Positions 50,145-63,457 of a stretch of DNA of 64,000 bases are shown here, one piece after another. The stretch's first letter is position 1; the number at the start of each line of letters is the position of its first letter. The translations under genes were made by a program, and so were the position numbers. Origin of the DNA: Gordius sp. MW1 (taxonomy: Eukaryota > Nematomorpha > Gordioida > Gordea > Gordiidae); NCBI GenBank assembly GCA_964036665.1, contig OZ038532.1, positions 15,518,537 to 15,582,536 of the forward strand, in the 5' to 3' direction. The notes under the pieces were generated by a model that was not told the DNA's origin, did not search any database, and saw nothing but the letters and a program-made list of their open reading frames with translations.

Positions 50145-52556
50145 GGATTCTCAAATTGGCTTACTTTTATATATTTTTTAATGCTCTTTCACATATAATT
50201 GAAAAAAATAAATATTTTAACCTCAAAAATTTTCACATATTTTTCTTTGAACCGTATTCATCCGATGAAAGTTGTCGTTTTCAGACGTGGTTTCTATGAT
50301 CCCAATAAAAATTTATCAGAATCAGAGAAATGTTACTTTGAAATCATGATCGCATAGTGCATTTTTGAAAAATTAAACACTCACGTTGCGATACAACAAA
50401 CTAATCGCAACAATAAAACGTTGTCTTTGGTCAAAATGATAGTTCTCGCAGCTTAAAACCCCTTTTCGGAAGTCAATCGAGGATAATAGGATTCTCAAAT
50501 TGGCTAACTTTTATATATTTTTTCATGCTCTTTCACATAGAATTGAAAAATATAAATATTTTTACCTCAAAATTTTCCACATATTTTTCTTTGAACCGTA
50601 TTCATCCGATGACAGTTGTCGTTTTCAGACGTGGTTTCTATGATCCCAAGTAAAAATTTATCAGAATCTGAAAACTATTACTTTAAAATCATGATCGCAT
50701 AGAGCCATTTTCAAAAATTAAGCATCACGTTGCGATACAACAAACTAATCGCAACAATAAAACGTTGTCTTTTGTAAAAATGATAGTTCTCGCAGCTTAA
50801 AACCTCTTTTCGGAAGTCAATCGAGGATAATAGGATTCTCAAATTGGCTTACTTTTATATATTTTTTCATGCTCTTTCACATAAAATTGAAAAAAATAAA
50901 TATTTTTACCTCAAAAAATTTCACATATTTTTCTTTGAACCGTATTCATCCGATGAAAGTTGTCGTTTTCAGACGTGGTTTCTATGATCCCAAGTAAAAA
51001 TTTATCAGAATCAGAGAAATGTTACTTTGAAATCATGATCGCATAGTGCATTTTTGAAAAATTAAACACTCACGTTGCGATACAACAAACTAATCGCAAC
51101 AATAAAACGTTGTCTTTTGTCAAAATGATAGTTCTCGCAGCTTAAAACCCCTTTTCGGAAGTCAATCGAGGATAATAGGATTCTCAAATTGGCCTACTTT
51201 TATATATTTTTCCATGCTCTTTCACATAGAATTGAAAAAAATAAATATTTTTACCTCAAAATTTCCCACATATTTTTCTTTGAACCGTATTCATCCGATG
51301 AGAGTTGTCGTTTTCAGACGTGGTTTCTATGATCCCAAGTAAATATTTATCAGAATCTGAAAACTATTACTTTGAAATCATGATCGCATAGAGCCATTTT
51401 CAAAAATTAAGCATCACGTTGCGATACAACAAACTAATCGCAACAATAAAACGTTGTCTTTTGTCAAAATGATAGTTCTCGCAGCTTAAAACCTCTTTTC
51501 GGAAGTCAATCGAGGATAATAGGATTCTCAAATTGGCTTACTTTTATATATTTTTTCATGCTCTTTCACATAGAATTGAAAAAAATAAATATTTTAACCT
51601 CAAAAATTTTCACATATTTTTCTTTGAACCGTATTCATCCGATGAAAGTTGTCGTTTTCAGACGTGGTTTCTATGATCCCAAGTAAAAATTTATCAGAAT
51701 CAGAGAAATTTTACTTTGAAATCATGATCGCATAGTGCATTTTTGAAAAATTAAACACTCACGTTGCGATACAACAAACTAATCGCAACAATAAAACATT
51801 GTCTTTTGTCAAAATGATAGTTCTCGCAGCTTAAAACCCCTTTTCGGAAGTCAATCGAGGATAATAGGATTCTCAAATTGGCTAACTTTTATATATTTTT
51901 TCATTCTCTTTCACATAGAATCGAAAAAAAGAAATATTTTTACCTCAAAATTTTTGAAAAATTTTTCTTTCAACCGTATGCATCCGATGAAAGTTGTCGT
52001 TTTCAGACGTGGTTTCGATGATAAAAAGTAAAAATTTATCAGAATCAGAAAAATATTACTTTAAAATCATGATCGCATAGTGCATTTTTGAAAAATTAAG
52101 CACTCACGTTGCGATACAACAAACTAATCGCAACAATAAAACGTTGTCTTTTGTCAAAATGATAGTTCTCGCAGCTTAAAACCTCTTTTCGGAAGTCAAT
52201 CGAATATAATAGGATTCTCAAATTGGCTTACTTTTATATATTTTTTCATGCTCTTTCATATAGAATTGAAAAAAATAAATATTTTTACCTCAAAATTTTT
52301 CACATATTTTTCTTTGAACAGTATTCATCCGATGAAAGTTGTCGTTTTCAGACGTGGTTTCTATGATCCCAAGTAAAAATTTATCAGAATCAGAGAAATG
52401 TTATTTTGAAATCATGATCGCATAGTGCATTTTTGAAAAATTAAACACTCACGTTGCGATACAACAAACTAATGGCAACAATAAAACGTTGTTTTTTGTC
52501 AAAATGATAGTTCTCGCAGCTTAAAAACTCTTTTCGGAAGTCAATCGAGGATAATA
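50145..52556 (-). repeat. 7-unit variant of the preceding higher-order repeat (2412 bp)
   Basis: The first four units match 48077-49453 in order. The fifth is a T3 unit (51522-51866), and the sixth is a T1 unit with GAAAAAAAGAAATATT and TTTTTGAAAAATTTTTC (51867-52211). The seventh (52212-52556) matches 49800-50144 by GAACAGTATTC, AATGGCAAC, GTTGTTTTTTG and AAAAACTC. The stretch 50833-52211 recurs at 54908-56286 at an exact offset of 4075 bp, so this region took part in at least two separate duplications. Confidence 0.78.
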
Positions 52557-53895
52557 GGATTCTCAAATTGGCTTACTTTTATATATTTTTTAATGCTCTT
52601 TCACATATAATTGAAAAAAATAAATATTTTAACCTCAAAAATTTTCACATATTTTTCTTTGAACCGTATTCATCCGATGAAAGTTGTCGTTTTCAGACGT
52701 GGTTTCTATGATCCCAATAAAAATTTATCAGAATCAGAGAAATGTTACTTTGAAATCATGATCGCATAGTGCATTTTTGAAAAATTAAACACTCACGTTG
52801 CGATACAACAAACTAATCGCAACAATAAAACGTTGTCTTTTGTCAAAATGATAGTTCTCGCAGCTTAAAACCCCTTTTCGGAAGTCAATCGAGGATAATA
52901 GGATTCTCAAATTGGCTAACTTTTATATATTTTTTCATGCTCTTTCACAGAGAATTGAAAAAAATAAATATTTTTACCTCAAAATTTTCCACATATTTTT
53001 CTTTGAACCGTATTCATCCGAAGACAGTTGTCGTTTTCAGACGTGGTTTCTATGATCCCAAGTAAAAATTTATCAGAATCTGAAAACTATTACTTTAAAA
53101 TCATGATCGCATAGAGCCATTTTCAAAAATTAAGCATCACGTTGCGATACAACAAACTAATCGCAACAATAAAACGTTGTCTTTTGTAAAAATGATAGTT
53201 CTCGCAGCTTAAAACCTCTTTTCGGAAGTCAATCGAGGATAATAGGATTCTCAAATTGGCTTACTTTTATATATTTTTTCATGCTCTTTCACATAGAATT
53301 GAAAAAAATAAATATTTTAACCTCAAAAATTTTCACATATTTTTCTTTGAACCGTATTCATCCGATGAAAGTTGTCGTTTTCAGACGTGGTTTCTATGAT
53401 CCCAAGTAAAAATTTATCAGAATCAGAGAAATGTTACTTTGAAATCATGATCGCATAGTGCATTTTTGAAAAATTAAACACTCACGTTGCGATACAACAA
53501 ACTAATCGCAACAATAAAACATTGTCTTTTGTCAAAATGATAGTTCTCGCAGCTTAAAACCCCTTTTCGGAAGTCAATCGAGGATAATAGGATTCTCAAA
53601 TTGGCTAACTTTTATATATTTTTTCATGCTCTTTCACATAGAATTGAAAAAAATAAATATTTTTACCTCAAAATTTCCCACATTTTTCTCTTTGAACCGT
53701 ATTCATCCGATGACAGTTGTCGTTTTCAGACGTGGTTTCTATGATCCCAAGTAAAAATTTATCAGAATCTGAAAACTATTACTTTAAAATCATGATCGCA
53801 TAGAGCCATTTTCAAAAATTAAGCATCACGTTGCGATACAACAAACTAATCGCAACAATAAAACGTTGTCTTTTGTAAAAATGATAGTTCTCGCA
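52557..53895 (-). repeat. Third, truncated copy of the 6-unit repeat
   Basis: Units ending at 52900, 53244 and 53589, and the partial to 53895, match 48077-49405 in order, including TTTTTTAATGC at 52591 and ACATTGTC. The copy stops at the 49-bp deletion at 53895, beyond which the units are T1. This copy has small private changes: TTCACAGAGAATTG (52945), CCGAAGACAGTTG (53020) and CACATTTTTCTC (53682). Confidence 0.75.
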
Positions 53896-54229
53896 GTGGC
53901 TTACTTTTATATATTTTTTCATGCTCTTTCACATAGAATCAAAAAAAATAACTATTTTTACCTCAAAATTTTTCTCATATTTTTCTTTCAACTGTATGCA
54001 TCCGATGAAAGTTGTCGTTTTCAGACGTGGTTTCGATGATAAAAAGTAAAAATTTATCAGAATCAGAAAACTATTATTTTAAAATCATGATCGCATAGTG
54101 CATTTTTGAAAAATTAAGCACTCACGTTGCGATACAACAAACTAATCGCAACAATAAAACGTTGTCTTTTGTCAAAATGATAGTTCTCGCAGCTTAAAAC
54201 CTCTTTTCGGAAGTCAATCGAGGATAATA
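53590..54229 (-). repeat. Fused pair of units, copy 1 (640 bp, 49-bp deletion)
   Basis: CTCGCAG is joined directly to TGGCTTAC at about 53896, removing 49 bp from CTTAAAACC to CTCAAAT, which includes the unit boundary GAGGATAATA. Two units become a single 640-bp repeat: the left part is T2, and the right part is T1 with GAATCAAAAAAAATAAC and TTTTTCTCATAT. The same join recurs at 57281. Confidence 0.9.
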
Positions 54230-56974
54230 GAATTCTCAAATTAGCTTACTTTTATATATTTTTTCATGCTCTTTCACATAGAATCGAAAAAATAAATATT
54301 TTTACCTCAAAATTTTTCACATATTTTTCTTTCAACCGTGTGCATCCGATGAAAGTTGTCGTTTTAAGACGTGGTTTTGATGATAAAAAGTAAAAATTTA
54401 TCAGAATCAGAAAACTATTACTTTAATATCATGATCGCATAGTGCATTTTTGAAAAATTAAGCACTCACGTTGCGATACAACAAACTAATCGCAACAATA
54501 AAACGTTGTCTTTTGTCAAAATGATAGTTCTCGCAGCTTAAAACCTCTTTTCGGAAGTCAATCGAGGATAATAGAATTCTCAAATTAGCTTACTTTTATA
54601 TATTTTTTCATGCTCTTTCACATAGAATCGAAAAAATAAATATTTTTACCTCAAAATTTTTCACATATTTTTCTTTCAACCGTATGCATCCGATGAAAGT
54701 TGTCGTTTTCAGACGTGGTTTCGATGATAAAAAGTAAAAATTTATAAGAATCAGAAAACTATTACTTTAAAATCATGATCGCATAGTGCATTTTTGAAAA
54801 ATTAATCACTCACGTTGCGATACAACAAACTAATCGGAGTTGTCTTTTGTCAAAATGATAGTTCTCGCAGCTTAAAACCTCTTTTAGGAAGTCAATCGAG
54901 GATAATAGGATTCTCAAATTGGCTTACTTTTATATATTTTTTCATGCTCTTTCACATAGAATTGAAAAAAATAAATATTTTTACCTCAAAATTTTTCACA
55001 TATTTTTCTTTGAACCGTATTCTTCCGATGAAAGTTGTCGTTTTCAGACGTGGTTTCTATGATCCCAAGTAAAAATTTATCAGAATCAGAGAAATGTTAC
55101 TTTGAAATCATGATCGCATAGTGCATTTTTGAAAAATTAAACACTCACGTTGCGATACAACAAACTAATCGCAACAATAAAACGTTGTCTTTTGTCAAAA
55201 TGATAGTTCTCGCAGCTTAAAACCCCTTTTCGGAAGTCAATCGAGGATAATAGGATTCTCAAATTGGCTTACTTTTATATATTTTTTCATGCTCTTTCAC
55301 ATAGAATTGAAAAAAATAAATATTTTTACCTCAAAATTTCCCACATATTTTTCTTTGAACCGTATTCATCCGATGAGAGTTGTCGTTTTCAGACGTGGTT
55401 TCTATGATCCCAAGTAAATATTTATCAGAATCTGAAAACTATTACTTTGAAATCATGATCGCATAGAGCCATTTTTAAAAATTAAGCATCACGTTGCGAT
55501 ACAACAAACTAATCGCAACAATAAAACGTTGTCTTTTGTCAAAATGATAGTTCTCGCAGCTTAAAACCTCTTTTCGGAAGTCAATCGAGGATAATAGGAT
55601 TCTCAAATTGGCTTACTTTTATATATTTTTTCATGCTCTTTCACATAGAATTGAAAAAAATAAATATTTTAACCTCAAAAATTTTCACATATTTTTCTTT
55701 GAACCGTATTCATCCGATGAAAGTTGTCGTTTTCAGACGTGGTTTCTATGATCCCAAGTAAAAATTTATCAGAATCAGAGAAATGTTACTTTGAAATCAT
55801 GATCGCATAGTGCATTTTTGAAAAATTAAACACTCACGTTGCGATACAACAAACTAATCGCAACAATAAAACATTGTCTTTTGTCAAAATGATAGTTCTC
55901 GCAGCTTAAAACCCCTTTTCGGAAGTCAATCGAGGATAATAGGATTCTCAAATTGGCTAACTTTTATATATTTTTTCATTCTCTTTCACATAGAATCGAA
56001 AAAAAGAAATATTTTTACCTCAAAATTTTTGAAAAATTTTTCTTTCAACCGTATGCAACCGATGAAATTTGTCGTTTTCAGACGTGGTTTCGATGATAAA
56101 AAGTAAAAATTTATCAGAATCAGAAAAACATTACTTTAAAATCATGATCGCATAGTGCATTTTTGAAAAATTAAGCACTCACGTTGCGATACAACAAACT
56201 AATCGCAACAATAAAACGTTGTCTTTTGTCAAAATGATAGTTCTCGCAGCTTAAAACCTCTTTTCGGAAGTCAATCGAATATAATAGGATTCTCAAATTG
56301 GCTTACTTTTATATATTTTTTCATGCTCTTTCATATAGAATTGAAAAAAATAAATATTTTTACCTCAAAATTTTCCACATATTTTTCTTTGAACCGTATT
56401 CATCCGATGACAGTTGTCGTTTTCAGACGTGGTTTCTATGATCCCAATAAAAATTTATCAGAATCAGAGAAATGTTACTTTGAAATCATGATCGCATAGT
56501 GCATTTTTGAAAAATTAAACACTCACGTTGCGATACAACAAACTAATCGCAACAATAAAACGTTGTCTTTTGTCAAAATGATAGTTCTCGCAGCTTAAAA
56601 CCTCTTTTCGGAAGTCAATCGAGGATAATAGGATTCTCAAATTGGCTTACTTTTATATATTTTTTCATGCTCTTTCACATAGAATTGAAAAAAATAAATA
56701 TTTTAACCTCAAAAATTTTCACATATTTTTCTTTGAACCGTTTTCATCCGATGAAAGTTGTGGTTTTCAGACGTGGTTTCTATGATCCCAAGTAAAATTT
56801 ATCAGAATCAGAGAAATGTTATATTGAAATCATGATCGCATAGTGCATTTTTGAAAAATTAAACACTCACGTTGCGATACAACAAACTAATCGCAACAAT
56901 AAAACATTGTCTTTTGTCAAAATGATAGTTCTCGCAGCTTAAAACCCCTTTTCGGAAGTCAATCGAGGATAATA
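53590..56974 (-). repeat. 10-unit higher-order repeat (3386-bp period)
   Basis: Runs from one fused pair to the next: 53895 and 57281, 54229 and 57615, 54573 and 57959, and 54743 and 58129 (TATAAGAATC) are all 3386 bp apart. Just beyond, the offset becomes 3396 because only the first copy has the 10-bp deletion at 54838. Internally it contains 54908-56286, itself a copy of 50833-52211. Two boundaries in this stretch read GAATTC with AAATTAGC, at 54230 and 54574. Confidence 0.82.
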
Positions 56975-58647
56975 GGATTCTCAAATTGGCTAACTTTTAT
57001 ATATTTTTTCATGCTCTTTCACATAGAATTGAAAAAAATAAATTTTTTTTCCCTCAAAATTTCCCACATATTTTTCTTTGAACCGTATTCATCCGATGAC
57101 AGTTGTCGTTTTCAGACGTGGTTTCTATGATCCCAAGTAAAAATTTATCAGAATCTTAAAACTATTACTTTAAAATCATGATCGCATAGAGCCATTTTCA
57201 AAAATTAAGCATCACGTTGCGATACAACAAACTAATCGCAACAATAAAACGTTGTCTTTTGTAAAAATGATAGTTCTCGCAGTGGCTTACTTTTATATAT
57301 TTTTTCATGCTCTTTCACATAGAATCAAAAAAAATAACTATTTTTACCTCAAAATTTTTCTCATATTTTTCTTTCAACTGTATGCATCCGATGAAAGTTG
57401 TCGTTTTCAGACGTGGTTTCGATGATAAAAAGTAAAAATTTATCAGAATCAGAAAACTATTACTTTAAAATCATGATCGCATAGTGCATTTTTGAAAAAT
57501 TAAGCACTCACGTTGCGATACAACAAACTAATCGCAACAATAAAACGTTGTCTTTTGTCAAAATGATAGTTCTCACAGCTTAAAACCTCTTTTCGGAAGT
57601 CAATCGAGGATAATAGAATTCTCAAATTAGCTTACTTTTATATATTTTTTCATGCTCTTTCACATAGAATCGAAAAAATAAATATTTTTACCTCAAAATT
57701 TTTCACATATTTTTCTTTCAACCGTGTGCATCCGATGAAAGTTGTCGTTTTAAGACGTGGTTTTGATGATAAAAAGTAAAAATTTATCAGAATCAGAAAA
57801 CTATTACTTTAAAATTATGATCGCATAGTGCATTTTTGAAAAATTAAGCACTCACGTTGCGATACAACAAACTAATCGCAACAATAAAACGTTGTCTTTT
57901 GTCAAAATGATAGTTCTCACAGTTTAAAACCTCTTTTCGGAAGTCAATCGAGGATAATAGGATTCTCAAATTGGCTTACTTTTATATATTTTTTCATGCT
58001 CTTTCACATAGAATCGAAAAAATAAATATTTTTACCTCAAAATTTTTCACATATTTTTCTTTCAACCGTATGCATCCGATGAAAGTTGTCGTTTTCAGAC
58101 GTGGTTTCGATGATAAAAAGTAAAAATTTATAAGAATCAGAAAACTATTACTTTAATATCATGATCGCATAGTGCATTTTTCAAAAATTAAGCACTCACG
58201 TTGCGATACAACAAACTAATCGCAACAATAAAACGTTGTCTTTTGTCAAAATGATAGTTCTCGCAGCTTAAAACCTCTTTTCGGAAGTCAATCGAGGATA
58301 ATAGAATTCTCAAATTGGCTTACTTTTATATATTTTTTCATGCTCTTTCACATAGAATCGAAAAAATAAATATTTTTACCTCAAAATTTTTCACATATTT
58401 TTCTTTCAACCGTATGCATCCGATGAAAGTTGTCGTTTTCAGACGTGGTTTCGATGATAAAAAGTAAAAATTTATCAGAATCAGAAAACTATTACTTTAA
58501 AATCATGATCGCATAGTGCATTTTTGAAAAATTAAGCACTCACGTTGCGATACAACAAACTAATCGCAACAATAAAACGTTGTCTTTTGTCAAAATGATA
58601 GTTCTCGCAGCTTAAAACCCCTTTTCGGAAGTCAATCGAGGATAATA
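56975..58647 (-). repeat. Second, partial copy of the 3386-bp repeat, with fused pair copy 2
   Basis: The fused pair spans 56975-57615 (641 bp) with the same CTCGCAG-TGGCTTAC join. Units with CCGTGTGCATCC (57723, as at 54339) and TATAAGAATC follow. Differences from copy 1 include AATTTTTTTTCCC at about 57043, TCTCACAGCTT (57572) and CTCACAGTTT (57916). The copy gives way to the 5-unit pattern at 58648. Confidence 0.8.
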
Positions 58648-60366
58648 GGATTCTCAAATTGGCTTACTTTTATACATTTTTTCATGCTCTTACACATAGA
58701 ATTGAAAAAAATAAATATTTTTACCTCAAAAATTTTCACATATTTTTCTTTGAACCGTATTCATCCGATGAAAGTTGTCGTTTTCAGACGTGGTTTCTAT
58801 GATCCCAAGTAAAAATTTATCAGAATCAGAGAAATGTTATTTTGAAATCATGATCGCATAGTGCATTTTTGAAAAATTAAACACTCACGTTGCGATACAA
58901 CAAACTAATCGCAACAATAAAACGTTGTCTTTTGTCAAAATGATAGTTCTCGCAGCTTAAAACCCCTTTTCGGAAGTCAATCGAGGATAATAGGATTCTC
59001 AAATTGGCTTACTTTTATATATTTTTTCATGCTCTTTCACATAGAATTGAAAAAAATAAATATTTTTACCTCAAAATTTCCCACATATTTTTCTTTGAAC
59101 CGTATTCATCCGATGAGAGTTGTCGTTTTCAGACGTGGTTTCTATGATCCCAAGTAAAAATTTATCAGAATCTGAAACTATTACTTTGAAATCATGATCG
59201 CATAGAGCCATTTTCAAAAATTAAGCATCACGTTGCGATACAACAAACTAATCGCAACAATAAAACGTTGTCATTTGTCAAAATGATAGTTCTCGCAGCT
59301 TAAAACCTCTTTTCGGAAGTCAATCGAGGATAATAGGATTCTCAAATTGGCTTACTTTTATATATTTTTTCATGCTCTTTCACATAGAATCGAAAAAAAT
59401 AACTATTTTTACCTCAAAATTTTTCACATATTTTTCTTTCAACCGTATGCATCCGATGAAAGTTGTCGTTTTCAGACGTGATTTCTATGATCCCAAGTAA
59501 AAATTTATCAGAATCTAAAAACTATTACTTTAAAATCATGATCGCATAGTGCATTTTTGAAAAATTAAGCATCACGTTGCGATACAACAAACTAATCGCA
59601 ACAATAAAACGTTGTCTTTTGTCAAAATGATAGTTCTCGCAGCTTAAAACCTCTTTTCGGAAGTCAATCGAGGATAATAGGATTCTCAAATTGGCTTACT
59701 TTTATATATTTTTTCATGCTCTTTCACATAGAATCGAAAAAAATAACTATTTTTACCTCAAAATTTTTCACATATTTTTCTTTCAACCGTATGCATCCGA
59801 TGAAAGTTGTCGTTTTCAGACGTGGTTTCTATGATCCCAAGTAAAAATTTATCAGAATCTGAAACTATTACTTTGAAATCATGATCGCATAGAGCCATTT
59901 TAAAAAATTAAGCATCACGTTGCGATACAACAAACTAATCGCAACAATAAAACGTTGTTATTTGTCAAAATGATAGTTCTCGCAGCTTAAAACCTCTTTT
60001 CGGAAGTCAATCGAGGATAATAGGATTCTCAAATTGGCTCACTTTTATATATTTTTTCATGCTCTTTCACATAGAATCGAAAAAAATAAATGTTTTTACC
60101 TCAAAATTTTTCACATATTTTTCTTTCAACCGTATCCATCCGATGAAAGTTGTCGTTTTCAGACGTGGTTTCTATGATCCCAAGTAAAAATTTATCAGAA
60201 TCAGAAAACTATTACTTTAAAATCATGATCGCATAGAGCCATTTTCAAAAATTAAGCATCACGTTGCGATACATCAAACTAATCGCAACAATAAAACGTT
60301 GTCTTTTGTCAAAATGATAGTTCTCGCAGCTTAAAACCTCTTTTCGGAAGTCAATCGAGGATAATA
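58648..60366 (-). repeat. 5-unit higher-order repeat, copy 1 (1719 bp)
   Basis: Unit order: T3 with TATACATT and CTTACACATAG (58671), T2 with TTTCCCAC, T1/T2 mosaic with AATAACTATT, T1/T2 mosaic with TTTTAAAAAATT and GTTGTTATTTG, and a T1/T2 mosaic with CGTATCCATCC and ACATCAAAC. GTTGTCATTTGTC also marks the set. The series recurs at 60367. Confidence 0.88.
59336..59679 (-). repeat. Mosaic unit with several class switches
   Basis: Reading left to right: T1 markers (AATCGAAAAA, CAACCGTATGCATCC), then T2 (TTTCTATGATCCCAAG at 59482-59498, with a private GTGATTT), T2-like AATCTAAAAAC, T1 (TTTAAAATC, TAGTGCATTTTTG) and finally T2 (AAGCATCACG). At least three switches occur in 344 bp. The same mosaic recurs at 61053-61396 and in part at 62427-62770, so it has been amplified as a unit. 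Confidence 0.75.
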
Positions 60367-62083
60367 GGATTCTCAAATTGGCTTACTTTTATACATTTTT
60401 TCATGCTCTTACACATAGAATTGAAAAAAATAAATATTTTTACCTCAAAAATTTTCACATATTTTTCTTTGAACCGTATTCATCCGATGAAAGTTGTCGT
60501 TTTCAGACGTGGTTTCTATGATCCCAAGTAAAAATTTATCAGAATCAGAGAAATGTTATTTTGAAATCATGATCGCATAGTGCATTTTTGAAAAATTAAA
60601 CACTCACGTTGCGATACAACAAACTAATCGCAACAATAAAACGTTGTCTTTTGTCAAAATGATAGTTCTCGCAGCTTAAAACCCCTTTTCGGAAGTCAAT
60701 CGAGGATAATAGGATTCTCAAATTGGCTTACTTTTATATATTTTTTCATGCTCTTTCACATAGAATTGAAAAAAATAAATATTTTTACCTCAAAATTTCC
60801 CACATATTTTTCTTTGAACCGTATTCATCCGATGAGAGTTGTCGTTTTCAGACGTGGTTTCTATGATCCCAAGTAAAAATTTATCAGAATCTGAAACTAT
60901 TACTTTGAAATCATGATCGCATAGAGCCATTTTCAAAAATTAAGCATCACGTTGCGATACAACAAACTAATCGCAACAATAAAACGTTGTCATTTGTCAA
61001 AATGATAGTTCTCGCAGCTTAAAACCTCTTCGGAAGTCAATCGAGGATAATAGGATTCTCAAATTGGCTTACTTTTATATATTTTTTCATGCTCTTTCAC
61101 ATAGAATCGAAAAAAATAACTATTTTTACCTCAAAATTTTTCACATATTTTTCTTTCAACCGTATGCATCCGATGAAAGTTGTCGTTTTCAGACGTGATT
61201 TCTATGATCCCAAGTAAAAATTTATCAGAATCTGAAAACTATTACTTTAAAATCATGATCGCATAGTGCATTTTTGAAAAATTAAGCATCACGTTGCGAT
61301 ACAACAAACTAATCGCAACAATAAAACGTTGTCTTTTGTCAAAATGATAGTTCTCGCAGCTTAAAACCTCTTTTCGGAAGTCAATCGAGGATAATAGGAT
61401 TCTCAAATTGGCTTACTTTTATATATTTTTTCATGCTCTTTCACATAGAATCGAAAAAAATAACTATTTTTACCTCAAAATTTTTCACATATTTTTCTTT
61501 CAACCGTATGCATCCGATGAAAGTTGTCGTTTTCAGACGTGGTTTCTATGATCTCAAGTAAAAATTTATCAGAATCTGAAACTATTACTTTGAAATCATG
61601 ATCGCATAGAGCCATTTTAAAAAATTAAGCATCACGTTGCGATACAACAAACTAATCGCAACAATAAAACGTTGTTATTTGTCAAAATGATAGTTCTCGC
61701 AGCTTAAAACCTCTTTTCGGAAGTCAATCGAGGATAATAGGATTCTCAAATTGGCTCACTTTTATATATTTTTTTATGCTCTTTCACATAGATCGAAAAA
61801 AATAAATATTTTTACCTCAAAATTTTTCACATATTTTTCTTTCAACCGTATGCATCCGATGAAAGTTGTCGTTTTAAGACGTGGTTTCGATGATAAAAAG
61901 TAAAAATTTATCAGAATCAGAAAACTATTACTTTAAAATCATGATCGCATAGTGCATTTTTGAAAAATTAAGCACTCACGTTGCGATACAACAAACTAAT
62001 CGCAACAATAAAACGTTGTCTTTTGTCAAAATGATAGTTCTCGCAGCTTAAAACCTCTTTTCGGAAGTCAATCGAGGATAATA
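60367..62083 (-). repeat. 5-unit higher-order repeat, copy 2 (1717 bp)
   Basis: Matches 58648-60366 with small changes: 3 bp lost at about 61029 (CCTCTTCGG), GATCTCAAG at 61551, and a 2-bp loss in ACATAGATCGAAA at 61785. The fifth unit differs from copy 1: it is plain T1 (GATGATAAAAAG) rather than the CGTATCCATCC mosaic, so the copy has been patched or recombined there. Confidence 0.85.
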
Positions 62084-63457
62084 GGATTCTCAAATTGGCT
62101 TACTTTTATATATTTTTTCATGCTCTTTCACATATAATCGAAAAAAATAAATATTTTTACCTCAAAATTTTTCACATATTTCTCTTTCAACCGTATGCAT
62201 CCGATGAAAGTTGTCGTTTTCATACGTGGTTTCTATGATCCCAAGTAAAAATTTATCAGAATCTGAAACTATTACTTTGAAATCATGATCGCATAGAGCC
62301 ATTTTCAAAAATTAAGCATCACGTTGCGATACAACAAACTAATCGCAACAATAAAACGTTGTCATTTGTCAAAATGATAGTTCTCGCAGCTTAAAACCTC
62401 TTTTCGGAAGTCAATCGAGGATAATAGGATTCTCAAATTGGCTTACTTTTATATATTTTTTCATGCTCTTTCACATAGAATCGAAAAAAATAACTATTTT
62501 TACCTCAAAATTTTTCACATATTTTTCTTTCAACCGTATGCATCCGATGAAAGTTGTCGTTTTCAGACGTGGTTTCTATGATCCCAAGTAAAAATTTATC
62601 AGAATCTGAAAACTATTACTTTAAAATCATGATCGCATAGTGCATTTTTGAAAAATTAAGCATCACGTTGCGATACAACAAACTAATCGCAACAATAAAA
62701 CGTTGTCTTTTGTCAAAATGATAGTTCTCGCAGCTTAAAACCTCTTTTCGGAAGTCAATCGAGGATAATAGGATTCTCAAATTGGCTTACTTTTATATAT
62801 TTTTTCATGCTCTTTCACATAGAATCGAAAAAAATAACTATTTTTACCTCAAAATTTTTCACATATTTTTCTTTCAACCGTATGCATCCGATGAAAGTTG
62901 TCGTTTTCAGACGTGGTTTCTATGATCCCAAGTAAAAATTTATCAGAATCTGAAACTATTACTTTGAAATCATGATCGCATAGAGCCATTTTAAAAAATT
63001 AAGCATCACGTTGCGATACAACAAACTAATCGCAACAATAAAACGTTGTTATTTGTCAAAATGATAGTTCTCGCAGCTTAAAACCTCTTTTCGGAAGTCA
63101 ATCGAGGATAATAGGATTCTCAAATTGGCTCACTTTTATATATTTTTTCATGCTCTTTCACATAGAATCGAAAAAAATAAATGTTTTTACCTCAAAATTT
63201 TTCACATATTTTTCTTTCAACCGTATCCATCCGATGAAAGTTGTCGTTTTCAGACGTGGTTTCTATGATCCCAAGTAAAAATTTATCAGAATCAGAAAAC
63301 TATTACTTTAAAATCATGATCGCATAGAGCCATTTTCAAAAATTAAGCATCACGTTGCGATACATCAAACTAATCGCAACAATAAAACGTTGTCTTTTGT
63401 CAAAATGATAGTTCTCGCAGCTTAAAACCTCTTTTCGGAAGTCAATCGAGGATAATA
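62084..63457 (-). repeat. 4-unit derivative of the 5-unit repeat (1374 bp)
   Basis: Units ending at 62426, 62770, 63113 and 63457. The last three match units ending at 61396, 61739 and, for the CGTATCCATCC unit, 60366. The first is new: it carries CATATAATCG, ATTTCTCTTTC and TTTTCATACGTGG, followed by the GTTGTCATTTG marker. The T3-T2 pair that opens each 5-unit copy reappears only after this block, at 63458. Confidence 0.75.
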
